64,000 nt of DNA, taken from contig NZ_JANFCZ010000004.1 of the NCBI RefSeq assembly GCF_024391045.1, positions 1 through 64,000 of the forward strand. Reading direction: 5' to 3'. A program made the position numbers and the translations under genes. This DNA comes from Pseudarthrobacter sulfonivorans. GTDB lineage: Bacteria > Actinomycetota > Actinomycetes > Actinomycetales > Micrococcaceae. Under the pieces are notes generated by a model that saw nothing but the letters and a program-made list of their open reading frames with translations, did no database searches and was not told the DNA's origin. Shown here in pieces: positions 19,236-29,500 of the stretch. Each line of letters starts with the position of its first letter. Within the stretch, counting starts at the first letter, position 1.

Positions 19236-20139
19236 CCCGCGCCGCCCCACCTACGCTTCACCGGCCCGGCGGCAGGCTGCGGCCGGAACGCCGTCGGCAG
19301 AACCGGACACCATCTCCGCCTCCAAGAGCGCGCCGGACGCGCCTTCCACGCCCGGGCCCAAAAAGGGAAAGAATCCGGGGCCGGGGCCCTCCCGCGGGAA
19401 GACGCCGCCGGCCAGCGACAACGTCCTCGTTTTTCCCGAACCGCCGGCAAAGCGCCGGAAGCGCCACCTCCTGGTCGCCGCGGGTACGGTCCTGGGGCTG
19501 GTTGCGGCGCTCCTGGCCATCGCCATCTTTTCGCCCGTCCTGGCAGTGGGCACCATTTCGGTGACGGGCACCAAACTGGTCACAACGGACCAGGTCCGGG
19601 CTGCCCTGGAGCCGTTGAAGGGGAAACCGCTTCCGCAGGTCAACGACGACGAGGTCCGACGCATGCTCGAGCCGCTGGTCCAGATAAAGTCCGTGTCCAC
19701 AAAGGCACGCCCGCCGTCGGAACTGGTGGTGCAGGTGCTCGAACGCGTCCCGGTGGCCTTGGTCAAGCAGGCGGAGCAGTACCAGTTGGTGGACGTGGAC
19801 GGCGTGGTGCTGGGCACCACAGCGGATCCCGCATCGGTTGCCCTGCCCGTGATCGACGGCGGTGCCGGCACCATCGGCAAGGACCTCTTCCAAGCCACCG
19901 CCCAGGTGCTCGGCGCACTCCCGCCCGATGTGCTGTCCAAGCTCTCCAACGCATCCGCGCAATCGGTGGATGCCGTGGAGCTGAAGCTGGTGGACGGTCA
20001 GACGATCATCTGGGGCAACGCGGGGGAGAAGGAGCTCAAGGCCAAAGTCCTCGCCGCGCTGCTGAAGGTGCCGGCGGACCCGAAGAACCCCGTGCGCGTG
20101 TACGATGTGAGCGCGCCCCGGCATCCGGTGACGCGTTGA
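19228..20139 (+). CDS. ftsQ: Cell division protein FtsQ
   Basis: 303 aa from GTG 19228, overlapping murC by 8 bases. A long cytoplasmic basic/Pro-rich region (residues 1-79) precedes one membrane helix (about 83-106). It is followed by a POTRA domain (VGTISVTGTKLVTTDQVRAAL...) and the FtsQ domain (PPSELVVQVLERVPVALVKQ, VDVDGVVLG). FtsQ links early and late divisome proteins and recruits FtsL/DivIC. The position between murC and ftsZ is standard. Confidence 0.93.
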   Translation: MGSPRRPTYASPARRQAAAGTPSAEPDTISASKSAPDAPSTPGPKKGKNPGPGPSRGKTPPASDNVLVFPEPPAKRRKRHLLVAAGTVLGLVAALLAIAIFSPVLAVGTISVTGTKLVTTDQVRAALEPLKGKPLPQVNDDEVRRMLEPLVQIKSVSTKARPPSELVVQVLERVPVALVKQAEQYQLVDVDGVVLGTTADPASVALPVIDGGAGTIGKDLFQATAQVLGALPPDVLSKLSNASAQSVDAVELKLVDGQTIIWGNAGEKELKAKVLAALLKVPADPKNPVRVYDVSAPRHPVTR

Positions 20140-20244
20140 ACCTGCTCTCCCGGCACCTGCAAACTTTCCCGGTATTCCCGCGACACGCGGCGCCGGTTAT
20201 TGAATGTCAGAACCAGAGGAAATAGCGTTCCAGACATGAGTTAC

Positions 20245-20277
20245 TTGACATAACTATAACCTTCAACTCGAAGGTTA
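20245..20277 (+). promoter_or_regulatory. ftsZ upstream element: TTGACA box and 8-bp hairpin
   Basis: A consensus TTGACA (20245-20250) and TATAAC (20255-20260) lie just ahead of a perfect inverted repeat TAACCTTC / GAAGGTTA (20257-20264 and 20270-20277, 5-nt loop). The AT-rich block stands out from its surroundings and is the likely site of a dedicated ftsZ promoter or a leader structure. A correct -35/-10 spacing could not be assigned. Confidence 0.5.
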
Positions 20278-20342
20278 AGGTTGCAAGCTTCAAGCCCGAC
20301 TCCACAGTTTTCGCAATAGGACACGAACAAGGGACACGTAAC

Positions 20343-21575
20343 GTGGCAGCTCCGCAGAATTACTTGGCCGTCATCAAGGTCGTCGGCATCGGCGGCGGTG
20401 GCGTGAACGCAGTCAACCGCATGATCGAGGTCGGCCTTCGGGGTGTCGAGTTCATCGCCATCAACACAGATGCCCAGGCACTGTTGATGAGTGACGCCGA
20501 CGTCAAGCTCGATGTCGGGCGCGAGCTGACACGCGGGCTTGGTGCAGGGGCCAACCCTGAGGTGGGCAAGCAGGCCGCGGAGGACCACGCTGACGAGATC
20601 GAAGAGGTCATCCGCGGCGCCGACATGGTGTTCGTGACGGCCGGCGAAGGCGGCGGCACCGGAACCGGCGGCGCTCCCGTGGTGGCCCGGATAGCCCGTT
20701 CCCTCGGCGCCCTGACCATCGGCGTGGTCACCCGTCCCTTCACCTTCGAGGGCCGCCGCCGTGCCGGCTCGGCCGAGGCGGGCATCGACGCCCTCCGCGA
20801 CGAGGTGGACACCCTGATCGTGATCCCCAACGACCGCCTCCTTTCCATCAGCGACCGCAACGTCTCCGTCCTGGACGCTTTCCGTTCCGCTGACCAGGTC
20901 CTGCTGTCCGGTGTCCAAGGCATCACGGACCTCATCACCACCCCCGGCCTGATCAATCTGGACTTCGCCGACGTCAAGTCCGTCATGCAGGGTGCCGGCT
21001 CGGCCCTCATGGGCATCGGCTCCGCACGCGGTGAAGACCGTGCCGTGAAGGCGGCGGAGCTGGCCATCGCCTCCCCGCTGCTCGAAGCGTCCATCGACGG
21101 CGCCCACGGCGTGCTGCTGTCCATCCAAGGCGGATCCGACCTCGGACTCTTCGAAATCAACGAGGCGGCCCGCCTCGTCCAGGAAGTGGCCCACCCGGAA
21201 GCCAACATCATCTTCGGTGCCGTCATTGACGATGCCCTTGGCGACGAGGCCCGCGTGACGGTCATTGCGGCCGGTTTCGATGACGTGAAAGCCACCTCGC
21301 CCTCCATGGACCAGTCGCAGCCGCAGGTTGCACCGCAGAGGCCCGCCGCGGCCCCTGCACCGGCCCAGGCACCCACGTCCGGCGGCAGCCACCAGCTGAA
21401 CGCGCAGCCCATCCACGCCGGTGTCGGCGCGTCCGGGCTGAGCAATTGGGGGCAGCAGCGCCCGTCCGCCGTTCCGGCGGACTCGGGCTTCGACGTCGAC
21501 CTCCCTTCAGTGGTGGAGCCGGATCTTTCGGGGAACCGCGCCGATGACCTGGATGTCCCCGACTTCCTGAAGTAG
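20343..21575 (+). CDS. ftsZ: Cell division GTPase FtsZ
   Basis: 410 aa from GTG 20343. Tubulin-like GTPase that polymerises into the Z ring. The GTP-binding signature GGGTGTG is at residues 103-109, and the T7 catalytic loop ([11 protein letters not shown]) is intact. After residue about 318 a Pro/Ala/Gln-rich linker leads to a C-terminal peptide (residues 401-410, [10 protein letters not shown]) like the actinobacterial SepF-binding tail. Consistent with this, sepF lies three genes downstream. A 203-bp gap to ftsQ holds its own upstream element. Confidence 0.98.
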   Translation: MAAPQNYLAVIKVVGIGGGGVNAVNRMIEVGLRGVEFIAINTDAQALLMSDADVKLDVGRELTRGLGAGANPEVGKQAAEDHADEIEEVIRGADMVFVTAGEGGGTGTGGAPVVARIARSLGALTIGVVTRPFTFEGRRRAGSAEAGIDALRDEVDTLIVIPNDRLLSISDRNVSVLDAFRSADQVLLSGVQGITDLITTPGLINLDFADVKSVMQGAGSALMGIGSARGEDRAVKAAELAIASPLLEASIDGAHGVLLSIQGGSDLGLFEINEAARLVQEVAHPEANIIFGAVIDDALGDEARVTVIAAGFDDVKATSPSMDQSQPQVAPQRPAAAPAPAQAPTSGGSHQLNAQPIHAGVGASGLSNWGQQRPSAVPADSGFDVDLPSVVEPDLSGNRADDLDVPDFLK

Positions 21576-21583
21576 GGCACGGC

Positions 21584-22276
21584 TTGTTCCTTTGGCGGGC
21601 TGAAGTCTCACCTGGTGTGAATGTGGCCTTCACGGACATCCATGCCGGCAATCTCGCCCTGCACGTCGGTGACGACGCTGCCGAGGTCCGGCGGCGCCGC
21701 GGAGAGCTGGAGGACGCCGCCGGCCTGGCCCCGCAGTCCCTGCGGTTCATGGACCAGGTCCACGGCTCAGCGGTGGAAATGATGGACGCAGGCTCCGCCA
21801 CGCCCACCGCGGACGGCATGGTGTCCCGGGGGCTGCCTCTCGCCGTAATGGTGGCTGACTGCATCCCGGCGGTGCTGGTGGGGCAGGGCCCCGGCGGGGA
21901 GCCAGTCCTGGCCGCCGTGCACGCAGGCCGGCCGGGCGTAGCCAGCGGCATCCTCACCGCCGCGGTGGAACGCATGCGGTCCGCGGGTGCCACCGGCATC
22001 CGGGCCTGGCTCGGGCCGTCAATCTGCGGCAACTGCTACGAGGTTCCTACCGACCTCCGTGCGCAGGTGGCCGAGCGCGTGCCGGCAACGTGGTCTGAAA
22101 CATCCTGGGGGACTCCTGCGCTTGACCTGCCGGCCGGAGCCCGCAGCCAGCTGGAGTCCGCCGGGGTTGTTGTTGAATACGCCGGGCCGTGCACACTCGA
22201 AAGCGATCAGCTGTTTTCCTACCGCAAGTCCGCCACCACCGGGCGCTTTGCCGGTCTGGTGTGGTGCGATGAGTGA
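21584..22276 (+). CDS. pgeF: PgeF/YfiH-family peptidoglycan editing factor
   Basis: 230 aa from TTG 21584. Laccase-domain (COG1496) protein with the conserved FMDQVHGSAVEM, ADCIPAVLV, AVHAGRPGVASGI, GPSICGNCYEVP and further His/Cys blocks that bind a metal. The E. coli member removes wrongly built UDP-MurNAc-L-Ser, and the family also has purine nucleoside phosphorylase activity. The place right after ftsZ is typical of Gram-positive dcw clusters (ylmD). It overlaps yggS by 8 bases. Confidence 0.88.
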   Translation: MFLWRAEVSPGVNVAFTDIHAGNLALHVGDDAAEVRRRRGELEDAAGLAPQSLRFMDQVHGSAVEMMDAGSATPTADGMVSRGLPLAVMVADCIPAVLVGQGPGGEPVLAAVHAGRPGVASGILTAAVERMRSAGATGIRAWLGPSICGNCYEVPTDLRAQVAERVPATWSETSWGTPALDLPAGARSQLESAGVVVEYAGPCTLESDQLFSYRKSATTGRFAGLVWCDE

Positions 22277-23009
22277 CGGGGTGGCGGTGGACGACGCCGC
22301 ACGCGTAGCCGAACTGGCTGAACGGCTGGCGAAGGTTCAGCGTCGGATCGAATCGGCCACGGCTGAGGCAGGGCGCGGCCATGAGCTGCCCACCCTGATC
22401 GTGGTCACCAAATTCCATCCTGCCGCGGACATCAGGCGCCTGGCCGCCCTTGGCGTACGCGACGTCGGCGAAAACCGTGATCAGGAAGCCTCAGCCAAGG
22501 CGGCGGAACTGGCCGACCTCCCGCTGCACTGGCATTTCGTCGGGCAGCTGCAGAGCAAAAAAGCCAAGTCCGTGGCCAGGTACGCGCACGCCGTCCATTC
22601 CATCGACCGGCCTGCCCTGATCGATGGACTGGAACGCGCCATCGCCGTGGAGCAGGACCTGACCGGCCGCGGCCCCCTGCAGTGCTTCATCCAGGTCAGC
22701 CTCGATGACGACGCCGGAGCGCACCGCGGCGGCGCCGCGCCGGGTGAGATCCCGCTCCTGGCTGACCGGATGGCCGCGGCAGACGGGCTCGAATTGGCAG
22801 GCGTCATGGCCGTCGCCCCCCTCGGGGCCGATCCCGAGGCGGCCTTCGAAAAACTCGCCGCCATTTCTGCGTCCCTGGTGGCCGTGCATCCGGCTGCAAC
22901 CTCCATCTCTGCCGGCATGAGCCAGGATATGGAAGCGGCAATCAGGTTCGGGGCGACACACCTGCGAATCGGTTCCGATATTCTCGGATCGCGTCCTGAC
23001 GTGGGGTAG
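22269..23009 (+). CDS. YggS-family PLP-homeostasis protein
   Basis: 246 aa from ATG 22269, inside the end of pgeF; the longer open frame upstream is not needed. It is a single-domain alanine-racemase-fold protein that binds pyridoxal phosphate through the Lys in LIVVTKFHPA. Other blocks are VGENRDQEASAKA, WHFVGQLQSKK and the C-terminal SAGMSQDMEAAIRFGATHLRIGS. Family members buffer PLP and affect amino-acid balance. Known as ylmE in Gram-positive clusters. Confidence 0.93.
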   Translation: MSDGVAVDDAARVAELAERLAKVQRRIESATAEAGRGHELPTLIVVTKFHPAADIRRLAALGVRDVGENRDQEASAKAAELADLPLHWHFVGQLQSKKAKSVARYAHAVHSIDRPALIDGLERAIAVEQDLTGRGPLQCFIQVSLDDDAGAHRGGAAPGEIPLLADRMAAADGLELAGVMAVAPLGADPEAAFEKLAAISASLVAVHPAATSISAGMSQDMEAAIRFGATHLRIGSDILGSRPDVG

Positions 23010-23099
23010 CGTCGACAACATAGGAAGCGAGTGGCGGGGGATTCCAGTGCTGTCAAGTTATTGGGCGGCCCGCCTAACGGACACGATTAGGAGTCGACC

Positions 23100-23630
23100 A
23101 TGGCCGGCGCTCTGCGCAAGACAATGATCTATCTTGGGCTCGCCGACGGCGACGAACACTACGAGTCCGAGCCCACCACAACACGTAAGGACGAGGACGA
23201 GTCAATGGAAGCTGAGCGCGAGGAACGCCGTGCCCCTGCACCGGTTCGCGAAGTCAGCCGTGAATCCGTCCACGCCCCCGAAGAGGAATACCGCGCACCC
23301 GTGACCCCCATCAAGCGTGCGGCCTCGAGCCGCGAAGAAACGTCCGGACTCCGGCAGATCACCACGATCCACCCGCGGTCCTACAATGACGCCAAGCTCA
23401 TCGGTGAGAGTTTCCGCGACGGCATTCCCGTCATCATGAACGTCACCGACATGGGCGAGGCCGACGCCAAACGGCTCGTGGACTTCTCTGCCGGCCTCGT
23501 CTTTGGCCTCCGCGGCAGCATCGAAAGGGTCACGAACAAAGTGTTCCTGCTCTCGCCGTCGTACATTGAGGTCATCGGCGATGACAAGAAGGTCAGTGAG
23601 ACCCAGGCCAGCTTTTTCAACCAAAGCTAG
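23100..23630 (+). CDS. sepF: Cell division protein SepF
   Basis: 176 aa from ATG 23100 with AGGAG upstream. The N-terminal peptide ([14 protein letters not shown]) is the amphipathic membrane-binding helix of SepF. It is followed by a charged linker (residues 20-85) and the conserved C-terminal domain ([20 protein letters not shown] ... [15 protein letters not shown]). SepF tethers FtsZ to the membrane and is the main anchor in actinobacteria, which lack FtsA. Confidence 0.95.
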   Translation: MAGALRKTMIYLGLADGDEHYESEPTTTRKDEDESMEAEREERRAPAPVREVSRESVHAPEEEYRAPVTPIKRAASSREETSGLRQITTIHPRSYNDAKLIGESFRDGIPVIMNVTDMGEADAKRLVDFSAGLVFGLRGSIERVTNKVFLLSPSYIEVIGDDKKVSETQASFFNQS

Positions 23631-23647
23631 CCACCAAGCTTATTGCT

Positions 23648-23677
23648 GATGCCAGGCAGGGACACCTGTCTGGCATC
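23648..23677 (+). terminator. Hairpin between sepF and yggT
   Basis: Arms 23648-23660 and 23665-23677 pair at 12 of 13 positions (GATGCCAGGCAGG with CCTGTCTGGCATC) around a GACA loop, 17 nt after the sepF stop. There is no T-run, so this may only attenuate. Confidence 0.55.
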
Positions 23678-23751
23678 TGTGCTGAAATAGACAAGAAACG
23701 TTGGCAGGGCACTGCGGTATCCGGAATGGACATGGAGATATGAGTTAAGTC

Positions 23752-24039
23752 ATGGGAATTGTTTTCGGACTTCTCTATATAGCCCTGCTGCTGTTCTTTG
23801 TCGCCCTGATCATCCGCCTGGTCTTTGACTGGGTGCAGATGTTCGCCAGGGAATGGCGCCCCCGCGGTGCCGCCCTCGTGGCTGCCCACACGGTGTATTC
23901 GGTGACGGACCCGCCATTGAAGGGGCTGCGCCGGGTCATCCCGCCGCTGAGGCTCGGCGGGGTAACCCTGGACCTCGGATTCCTGGTTCTCTTCATCGCG
24001 GTGAGCATCGCAATGGCGGTGACCAGGGGTTTCGCGTAA
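23752..24039 (+). CDS. YggT-family membrane protein
   Basis: 95 aa with two hydrophobic segments: residues 2-25 and about 68-93. They flank a short loop with the family block YSVTDPPLKGLRRVIPPLRLGG. YggT proteins are small inner-membrane proteins of unclear role, found beside sepF and divIVA in Gram-positive division clusters. The gene lies between sepF and divIVA, as expected. Confidence 0.9.
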   Translation: MGIVFGLLYIALLLFFVALIIRLVFDWVQMFAREWRPRGAALVAAHTVYSVTDPPLKGLRRVIPPLRLGGVTLDLGFLVLFIAVSIAMAVTRGFA

Positions 24040-24217
24040 TCTTCGACAAGACCTAGCAGTTCAGGGGCGGTTCCGGAAAGGAACTTTCCCCCTGGGTAGC
24101 GAAAGAAATCTCCAGTTTGACACCCAGTGTTGAATTAGAGGAACCAGACAAATTTTAGGTACCGTAGTTTTGACGGCCGGAAGGCCTACTGACTAACTAG
24201 ACCAATGAGGTGACCAG

Positions 24218-24910
24218 ATGGCTTTGACGCCAGAAGACGTTGTCAACAAGCGCTTTCAGCCGACCAAGTTCCGCGAAGGCTACGACCAGGACGAAGTTGA
24301 CGACTTCCTGGACGAAATCGTTGTGGAACTCAGGCGCCTGAACCAGGAGAACGACGAGCTCCGTAAGAAGCTTGCCGAATCAGGTTCTGCCGTGCCGGCC
24401 AGCTCCGCTGCAGCCGCACCCGTGGTTGAGAAGGTCCCCGCTCCCGTCAAGGCCGACAAGGTCGAGTCCCCGGCGAAGCCCGAGGCCGAGACGAAGGTTC
24501 CCGAAGCTCCGAAGAAGAAGGAAGCCGAGCCCGCCGCCGTTGCTGCTGCCCCGGCCGCAGCCCCCGCACCCGCCGCCGGAAGCAGCGTCTCCGCGGAATC
24601 AGCAGCCGGCCTGCTTGCCATGGCACAGCAGATGCACGACCGTCACGTGGCCGACGGCCAGGCCCAGAAGGACAAGATCATCGCCGAGGCCCAGATCGAG
24701 GCCAGCAGCCTGGTCAACGACGCCCAGGAGAAGTCCCGCAAGATCCTCGGTGCCTTGGAGCAGCAGCGTTCCGTCCTCGAGCGCAAGGTCGAACAGCTCC
24801 GCGGATTCGAACGCGATTACCGTTCGCGCCTGAAGGCCTACATTGAAGGCCAGTTGCGCGATCTTGATGCCCGCGGTTCCGTCGCGGCGCCCGAGGTCGA
24901 AGCGAACTAG
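24218..24910 (+). CDS. divIVA: DivIVA/Wag31 polar growth scaffold
   Basis: 230 aa. The N-terminal membrane-binding and coiled-coil domain (residues 1-55, LTPEDVVNKRFQPTKFREGYDQDEVDDFLDEI across its parts) is the DivIVA signature. A long Ala/Pro/Lys/Glu-rich linker follows (about 60-130). The second coiled coil is about 135-215. DivIVA marks cell poles and directs wall growth in actinobacteria; it is essential in several. It is preceded by a 178-bp AT-rich gap with a TTGACA (24118-24123) and followed by a strong terminator. Confidence 0.95.
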   Translation: MALTPEDVVNKRFQPTKFREGYDQDEVDDFLDEIVVELRRLNQENDELRKKLAESGSAVPASSAAAAPVVEKVPAPVKADKVESPAKPEAETKVPEAPKKKEAEPAAVAAAPAAAPAPAAGSSVSAESAAGLLAMAQQMHDRHVADGQAQKDKIIAEAQIEASSLVNDAQEKSRKILGALEQQRSVLERKVEQLRGFERDYRSRLKAYIEGQLRDLDARGSVAAPEVEAN

Positions 24911-24930
24911 TCCGTCAAGCACGTATTCTG

Positions 24931-24968
24931 AAAGCCGGTGGCTGAGGATTCCTCGGCCGCCGGCTTTT
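24931..24968 (+). terminator. Intrinsic terminator of divIVA
   Basis: A 17-bp stem (24931-24947 / 24951-24967, two G-T wobbles) with an ATT loop ends in TTTTGTG, 20 nt after the divIVA stop. It closes the dcw cluster before lspA. Confidence 0.8.
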
Positions 24969-25001
24969 GTGATTAAGACCGGTTTGCCAAATGAAAGCAC
25001 C

Positions 25002-25574
25002 ATGACTGACGATCTTGCCGCTGACGCCGCGCCCCCTGCTCCTTCCTCTCCCCGTCCCGGGAAGAGGTTCCTGCTGTCGCTTTTTGCAGGCTTCGCCGTC
25101 TTCGCCTATGCCTTTGACCAGCTAACGAAAATGTGGGTGACCACCTCCATGGTGGAGGGGGAGCGCATCCCCGTGTTGCCGCCACTCCTGCACTGGTACT
25201 TCATCCGGAATTCCGGTGCCGCATTTTCCATCGGCGAGAACGTGACGTGGATCTTCTCCCTCATCATGGCGGGCGTGTCCATCGCCATCCTGTTCCAGGT
25301 GCGTAAACTCGGCTCGAAGTGGTGGGCGCTGGCCCTCGGTCTTCTGCTGGGCGGTGCCTTGGGCAACCTGACCGACCGGCTCTTCCGGGAACCTTCGTTC
25401 GGCATGGGGCACGTGGTGGACTTCATTCAACTGCCCAACTTCGCGATCTTCAACATCGCCGATTCGGCGGTGGTCTCGGCGGTGTCCATCATTTGTATCC
25501 TGACGTTGCGGGGGATTTCACTGGACGGCTCGCGGCATGTCCCGGCGGCCAAAGAGACGTCCGACGATGCCTGA
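25002..25574 (+). CDS. lspA: Lipoprotein signal peptidase (signal peptidase II)
   Basis: 190 aa from ATG 25002; the open frame upstream runs into divIVA and its terminator. It has four membrane helices and the two conserved Asp-containing blocks of the aspartic protease (GNLTDRLF and FNIADSAV), plus [11 protein letters not shown]. It cleaves the signal of prolipoproteins such as the one at 2413-2940. The N-terminal 25 residues are Pro/Ala-rich and cytoplasmic. It overlaps the next gene by 8 bases. Confidence 0.95.
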   Translation: MTDDLAADAAPPAPSSPRPGKRFLLSLFAGFAVFAYAFDQLTKMWVTTSMVEGERIPVLPPLLHWYFIRNSGAAFSIGENVTWIFSLIMAGVSIAILFQVRKLGSKWWALALGLLLGGALGNLTDRLFREPSFGMGHVVDFIQLPNFAIFNIADSAVVSAVSIICILTLRGISLDGSRHVPAAKETSDDA

Positions 25575-26493
25575 GCGGGTGGTGGTGGCCGAGGAATTCG
25601 GCGGAACCCGTGCCGACGCGGGGCTCGCGGGCCTGATGGGGATTTCCCGTTCCATGGCGGCGATGCTCATTGCCGAAGGCAACGTGCTCAGCCGCGGTAA
25701 GAAGCTGGGAAAGTCCGCGCGCCTCGTGGCCGGGGACGTCCTTGACGTGACGGTGCCTGAACGACGGGACCCGCTGGAAGTGGTGGAGGAAGTTGTGGAA
25801 GGCCTGAAAATCCTGCTTGACGACGACGATTTTGTTGTGGTGGACAAGCCGGTCGGGGTCGCCGCGCATCCGTCGCCCGGTTGGGTGGGACCCACCGTGG
25901 TGGGCGGTCTCGCCGGAGCCGGCTACCGTATCTCCACCTCCGGGGCCGCCGAACGGGTGGGCATCGTCCACCGGCTCGACGTCGGCACCTCTGGGGTGAT
26001 GGTGGTGGCCAAGACGGAACGGGCGTACACGGCGCTGAAGCGGGCTTTCAAGGAACGCACCGTGGACAAGGTGTACCACGCAGTGGTCCAGGGACTCCCG
26101 GACCCGCTGGAAGGCACCATCGACGCACCGATCGGCCGCCACCCGGGACACGACTGGCGCTTCGCGGTGATTGAGGACGGCCGCCCCTCCGTAACGCACT
26201 ATGAGGTGCTTGAAGCGTTCGGCAAGGCAACACTGGTGGAAGTTCACTTGGAAACAGGCCGCACCCATCAGATCCGGGTGCATTTTTCGGCCCTCCGCCA
26301 CCCGTGCGCCGGCGACCTGACCTATGGCGCCGATCCCCGGCTTGCCGCGACGCTGGGCCTGACCCGGCAGTGGCTGCATGCGCGCCAACTCGGCTTTGAC
26401 CACCCGGTCACGGGTGAGCGCGTGACAGTCACCAGCGAATACCCCCAGGACCTGGCCTACGCTTTGGAAGTCCTGGCGTCGGGCGAGGCCTAG
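25567..26493 (+). CDS. RluA/RluD-family pseudouridine synthase
   Basis: 308 aa from ATG 25567, inside the end of lspA. An S4-like N-terminal RNA-binding domain (residues 1-75) precedes the catalytic domain with the HRLDVGTSG motif, whose Asp is the nucleophile. [13 protein letters not shown] and LHARQLGF follow. It should modify uridines in 23S rRNA (RluD-type), though the site cannot be set from sequence. The pairing lspA-rluD is common in Gram-positive bacteria (ylyB). Confidence 0.92.
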   Translation: MPERVVVAEEFGGTRADAGLAGLMGISRSMAAMLIAEGNVLSRGKKLGKSARLVAGDVLDVTVPERRDPLEVVEEVVEGLKILLDDDDFVVVDKPVGVAAHPSPGWVGPTVVGGLAGAGYRISTSGAAERVGIVHRLDVGTSGVMVVAKTERAYTALKRAFKERTVDKVYHAVVQGLPDPLEGTIDAPIGRHPGHDWRFAVIEDGRPSVTHYEVLEAFGKATLVEVHLETGRTHQIRVHFSALRHPCAGDLTYGADPRLAATLGLTRQWLHARQLGFDHPVTGERVTVTSEYPQDLAYALEVLASGEA

Positions 26494-26511
26494 CAGCCGG
26501 CCGCCAGCGCT

Positions 26512-26517
26512 TAGAAT
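26512..26517 (+). promoter_or_regulatory. -10 hexamer of dnaE, probably leaderless
   Basis: TAGAAT ends 6 nt before GTG 26524, so the transcript should begin at the start codon. The same hexamer precedes dinB at almost the same spacing. Confidence 0.5.
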
Positions 26518-26523
26518 GGTCCG

Positions 26524-29500
26524 GTGACTTCCAGCAATGCCTCGTTCGTCCATCTTCACAACCACACCGAATACTCCATGTTGGACGGCGCCGCCCGTCT
26601 GGGGGAGCTCTTCGATGAGACCGAACGCCTCGGCATGCCGGCCCTCGCCACCACCGACCACGGCTACCTGTTTGGCGCCTTCGATTTCTGGAAGCGGGCC
26701 ACGGACCAAGGCATCAAACCGATCATCGGTGTCGAAGCCTATGTGACCCCCGGCACGGCCCGCACTGATAAGAGCCGTGTGCGCTGGGGCGAGGAGAACC
26801 AGCGCAAGGACGACATTTCCGGCGGTGGTTCCTACACCCACATGACACTGCTGAGCTACAACAACGCCGGCATGAGGAACCTCTTCCGGGCCTCGTCCAT
26901 CGCGTCGCTGGACGCTGTCTTCGGCAAGTGGCCGCGCTTGGACCGTGAGCTGCTGAACACGTACTCGGAAGGCCTGATTGCGACCACCGGCTGCCCTTCC
27001 GGTGAGGTCCAGACCCGGCTGCGGCTCGGCCAGTACCGGGAGGCCGTCGAAGCTGCGGCGGAGTTCCGCGACATCTTCGGCGCGGAAAACTACTTCTGCG
27101 AACTGATGGACCATGGCCTGGACATCGAACGCAGGGTCACCGGCGACCTGCTGCGGCTCGCCGAGGACCTGAACCTGCCCCTGGTGGCCACCAACGACCT
27201 GCACTACACCCACGAGCACGACGCCAAGGCCCATGAGGCCCTGCTGGCCATCCAGTCCGGTTCCACCCTGCTGGAGCCCACGTACGACAATGGCGGCTCC
27301 CGCTTCGCGTTCTCCGGCAGCGGCTACTACCTCAAGTCGCCGCAGGAGATGCGGGAGCTGTTCCGGGACCATCCGGACGCGTGCGACAATACGCTGCTGA
27401 TCGCAGAACGCTGCGAAGTCTCGTTCAATACCGGCGCCAACTACATGCCGCGGTTTCCCTGCCCGCCGGGCGAGGACGAAACCTCGTGGCTTGTCAAGGA
27501 AGTAGCCAAGGGCCTGGAGTACAGGTATCCGGGCGGGGTGCCGGACAAGGTCCGCACCCAGGCTGACTATGAGCTCGAAGTCATTACGTCCATGGGTTTC
27601 CCGGGCTACTTCCTGGTGGTGGCCGACTTCATCAACTGGGCGAAGAACAACGGCATCCGTGTTGGTCCGGGCCGTGGCTCGGGTGCGGGTTCAATGGTTG
27701 CCTATGCGATGCGTATCACCGACCTTGATCCGCTGCACCACGGCCTGATTTTCGAGCGCTTCCTCAACCCGGACCGCGTTTCCATGCCTGACTTCGACGT
27801 CGACTTCGATGATCGCCGCCGGTCCGAGGTGATCGACTACGTCACCCGCAAGTACGGTGACGAGCGTGTGGCCATGATCGTCACGTACGGCACCATCAAG
27901 ACCAAGCAGGCACTCAAGGACTCCTCCCGTGTGCTGGGCTACCCGTTCAGCATGGGCGAGCAGCTCACCAAGGCGCTGCCGCCCGCCGTCATGGCCAAGG
28001 ACATTCCGCTGGCGGACATCCAAAACAAGGACTCCAAGCGGTACAGCGAGGCGGGGGATTTCCGCCAGCTGATCAGCACCGACCCCGAAGCGGCGAAGGT
28101 CTTCGAGACGGCGCTGGGCATCGAGGGGCTGAAGCGCCAGTGGGGTGTCCACGCCGCAGGCGTCATCATGTCCTCGGACCCCATCATCGACGTCATCCCC
28201 ATCATGCGCCGCATCCAGGACGGCCAGGTGATCACGCAGTTCGATTACCCCACCTGCGAAGGCCTGGGGCTGATCAAGATGGACTTCCTGGGACTGCGGA
28301 ACCTGACGATCATCTCCGACGCCCTGGAGAACATCAAGCTCAACCGCGGGCACGACCTTGACCTGGACGGCCTCGCCCTGGACGACCCTGCCTCGTACGA
28401 GCTGATGGCCCGCGGCGACACGCTGGGCGTCTTCCAGCTCGACGGCGGCCCCATGCGCGGCCTCCTGAAACTGATGAAGCCCGACAACTTCGAAGACATC
28501 TCCGCTGTCCTGGCGCTCTACCGGCCCGGTCCCATGGGCGCCAACGCCCACACGGATTATGCGCTGCGAAAGAACGGGATCCAGGAGGTCATTCCGATCC
28601 ATCCGGAGCTGAAGGAACCCCTTGCGGAAATTCTCGGCGGGACGTATGGCCTGATCGTTTACCAGGAGCAGGTGATGGCCGTGGCGCAGAAGCTCGCCGG
28701 CTACTCCCTGGGCCAGGCAGACATCCTCCGCCGTGCCATGGGCAAAAAGAAGAAATCCGAGCTGGACAAGCAGTTCGCCGGCTTCTCCCAGGGCATGCAG
28801 GACAACGGCTATTCCATGGAAGCCGTGAAGACCCTCTGGGACATCCTGCTTCCCTTCTCCGACTACGCCTTCAACAAGGCGCATTCGGCGGCCTACGGCG
28901 TGATCTCCTACTGGACCGCCTACCTGAAGGCGCACTATGCGCCGGAGTACATGGCGGCCCTGCTGACCTCGGTGGGCGACGACAAGGACAAATCGGCGAT
29001 TTACCTCAACGAATGCCGGCGTATGGGAATCACCGTGCTGCCCCCGGACGTCAACGAGTCCGCACTGAACTTCACCCCTGTGGGGAACGACATCCGCTTC
29101 GGCATGGGCGCCATCCGCAACGTGGGCGTCAACGCCGTCGAAGCCATGGTGGCTGCGCGCGAAACCGAAGGTGCCTACACGTCCTTCAAGGACTACCTGG
29201 TCAAGGTTCCTGCAGTGGTGTGCAACAAGCGCACCATTGAATCGCTGATCAAGGCCGGCGCTTTCGACTCGCTCAACCACCACCGGCGCGCGCTGGCGAT
29301 GATCCACGAAGAGGCCATCGACTCCGTCATCACGCTCAAACGCAACGAGGCGATCGGCCAGTTCGACCTCTTCGCCGGCTTCGAAGAGGCCGAATCGGAG
29401 GCGTCGCTGAGCATCGAGATTCCTGACCTGCCCGAGTGGGAGAAAAAGGACAAGCTGTCCTTCGAACGGGACATGCTGGGACTGTACGTCTCAGATCATC

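Noticed and set aside
24118..24160. A defined divIVA promoter (TTGACA at 24118 and TTGAAT at 24129)
   Set aside because: Neither box has a convincing -10 at 16-18 nt; only the AT-rich region is noted in the gene entry.
25489..27372. 627-aa minus-strand frame opposite lspA, rluD and dnaE
   Set aside because: Covers three real genes, has no RBS and no recognisable motif.
27691..29307. 538-aa minus-strand frame opposite dnaE
   Set aside because: Shadow of the polymerase coding sequence; composition typical of antisense frames.
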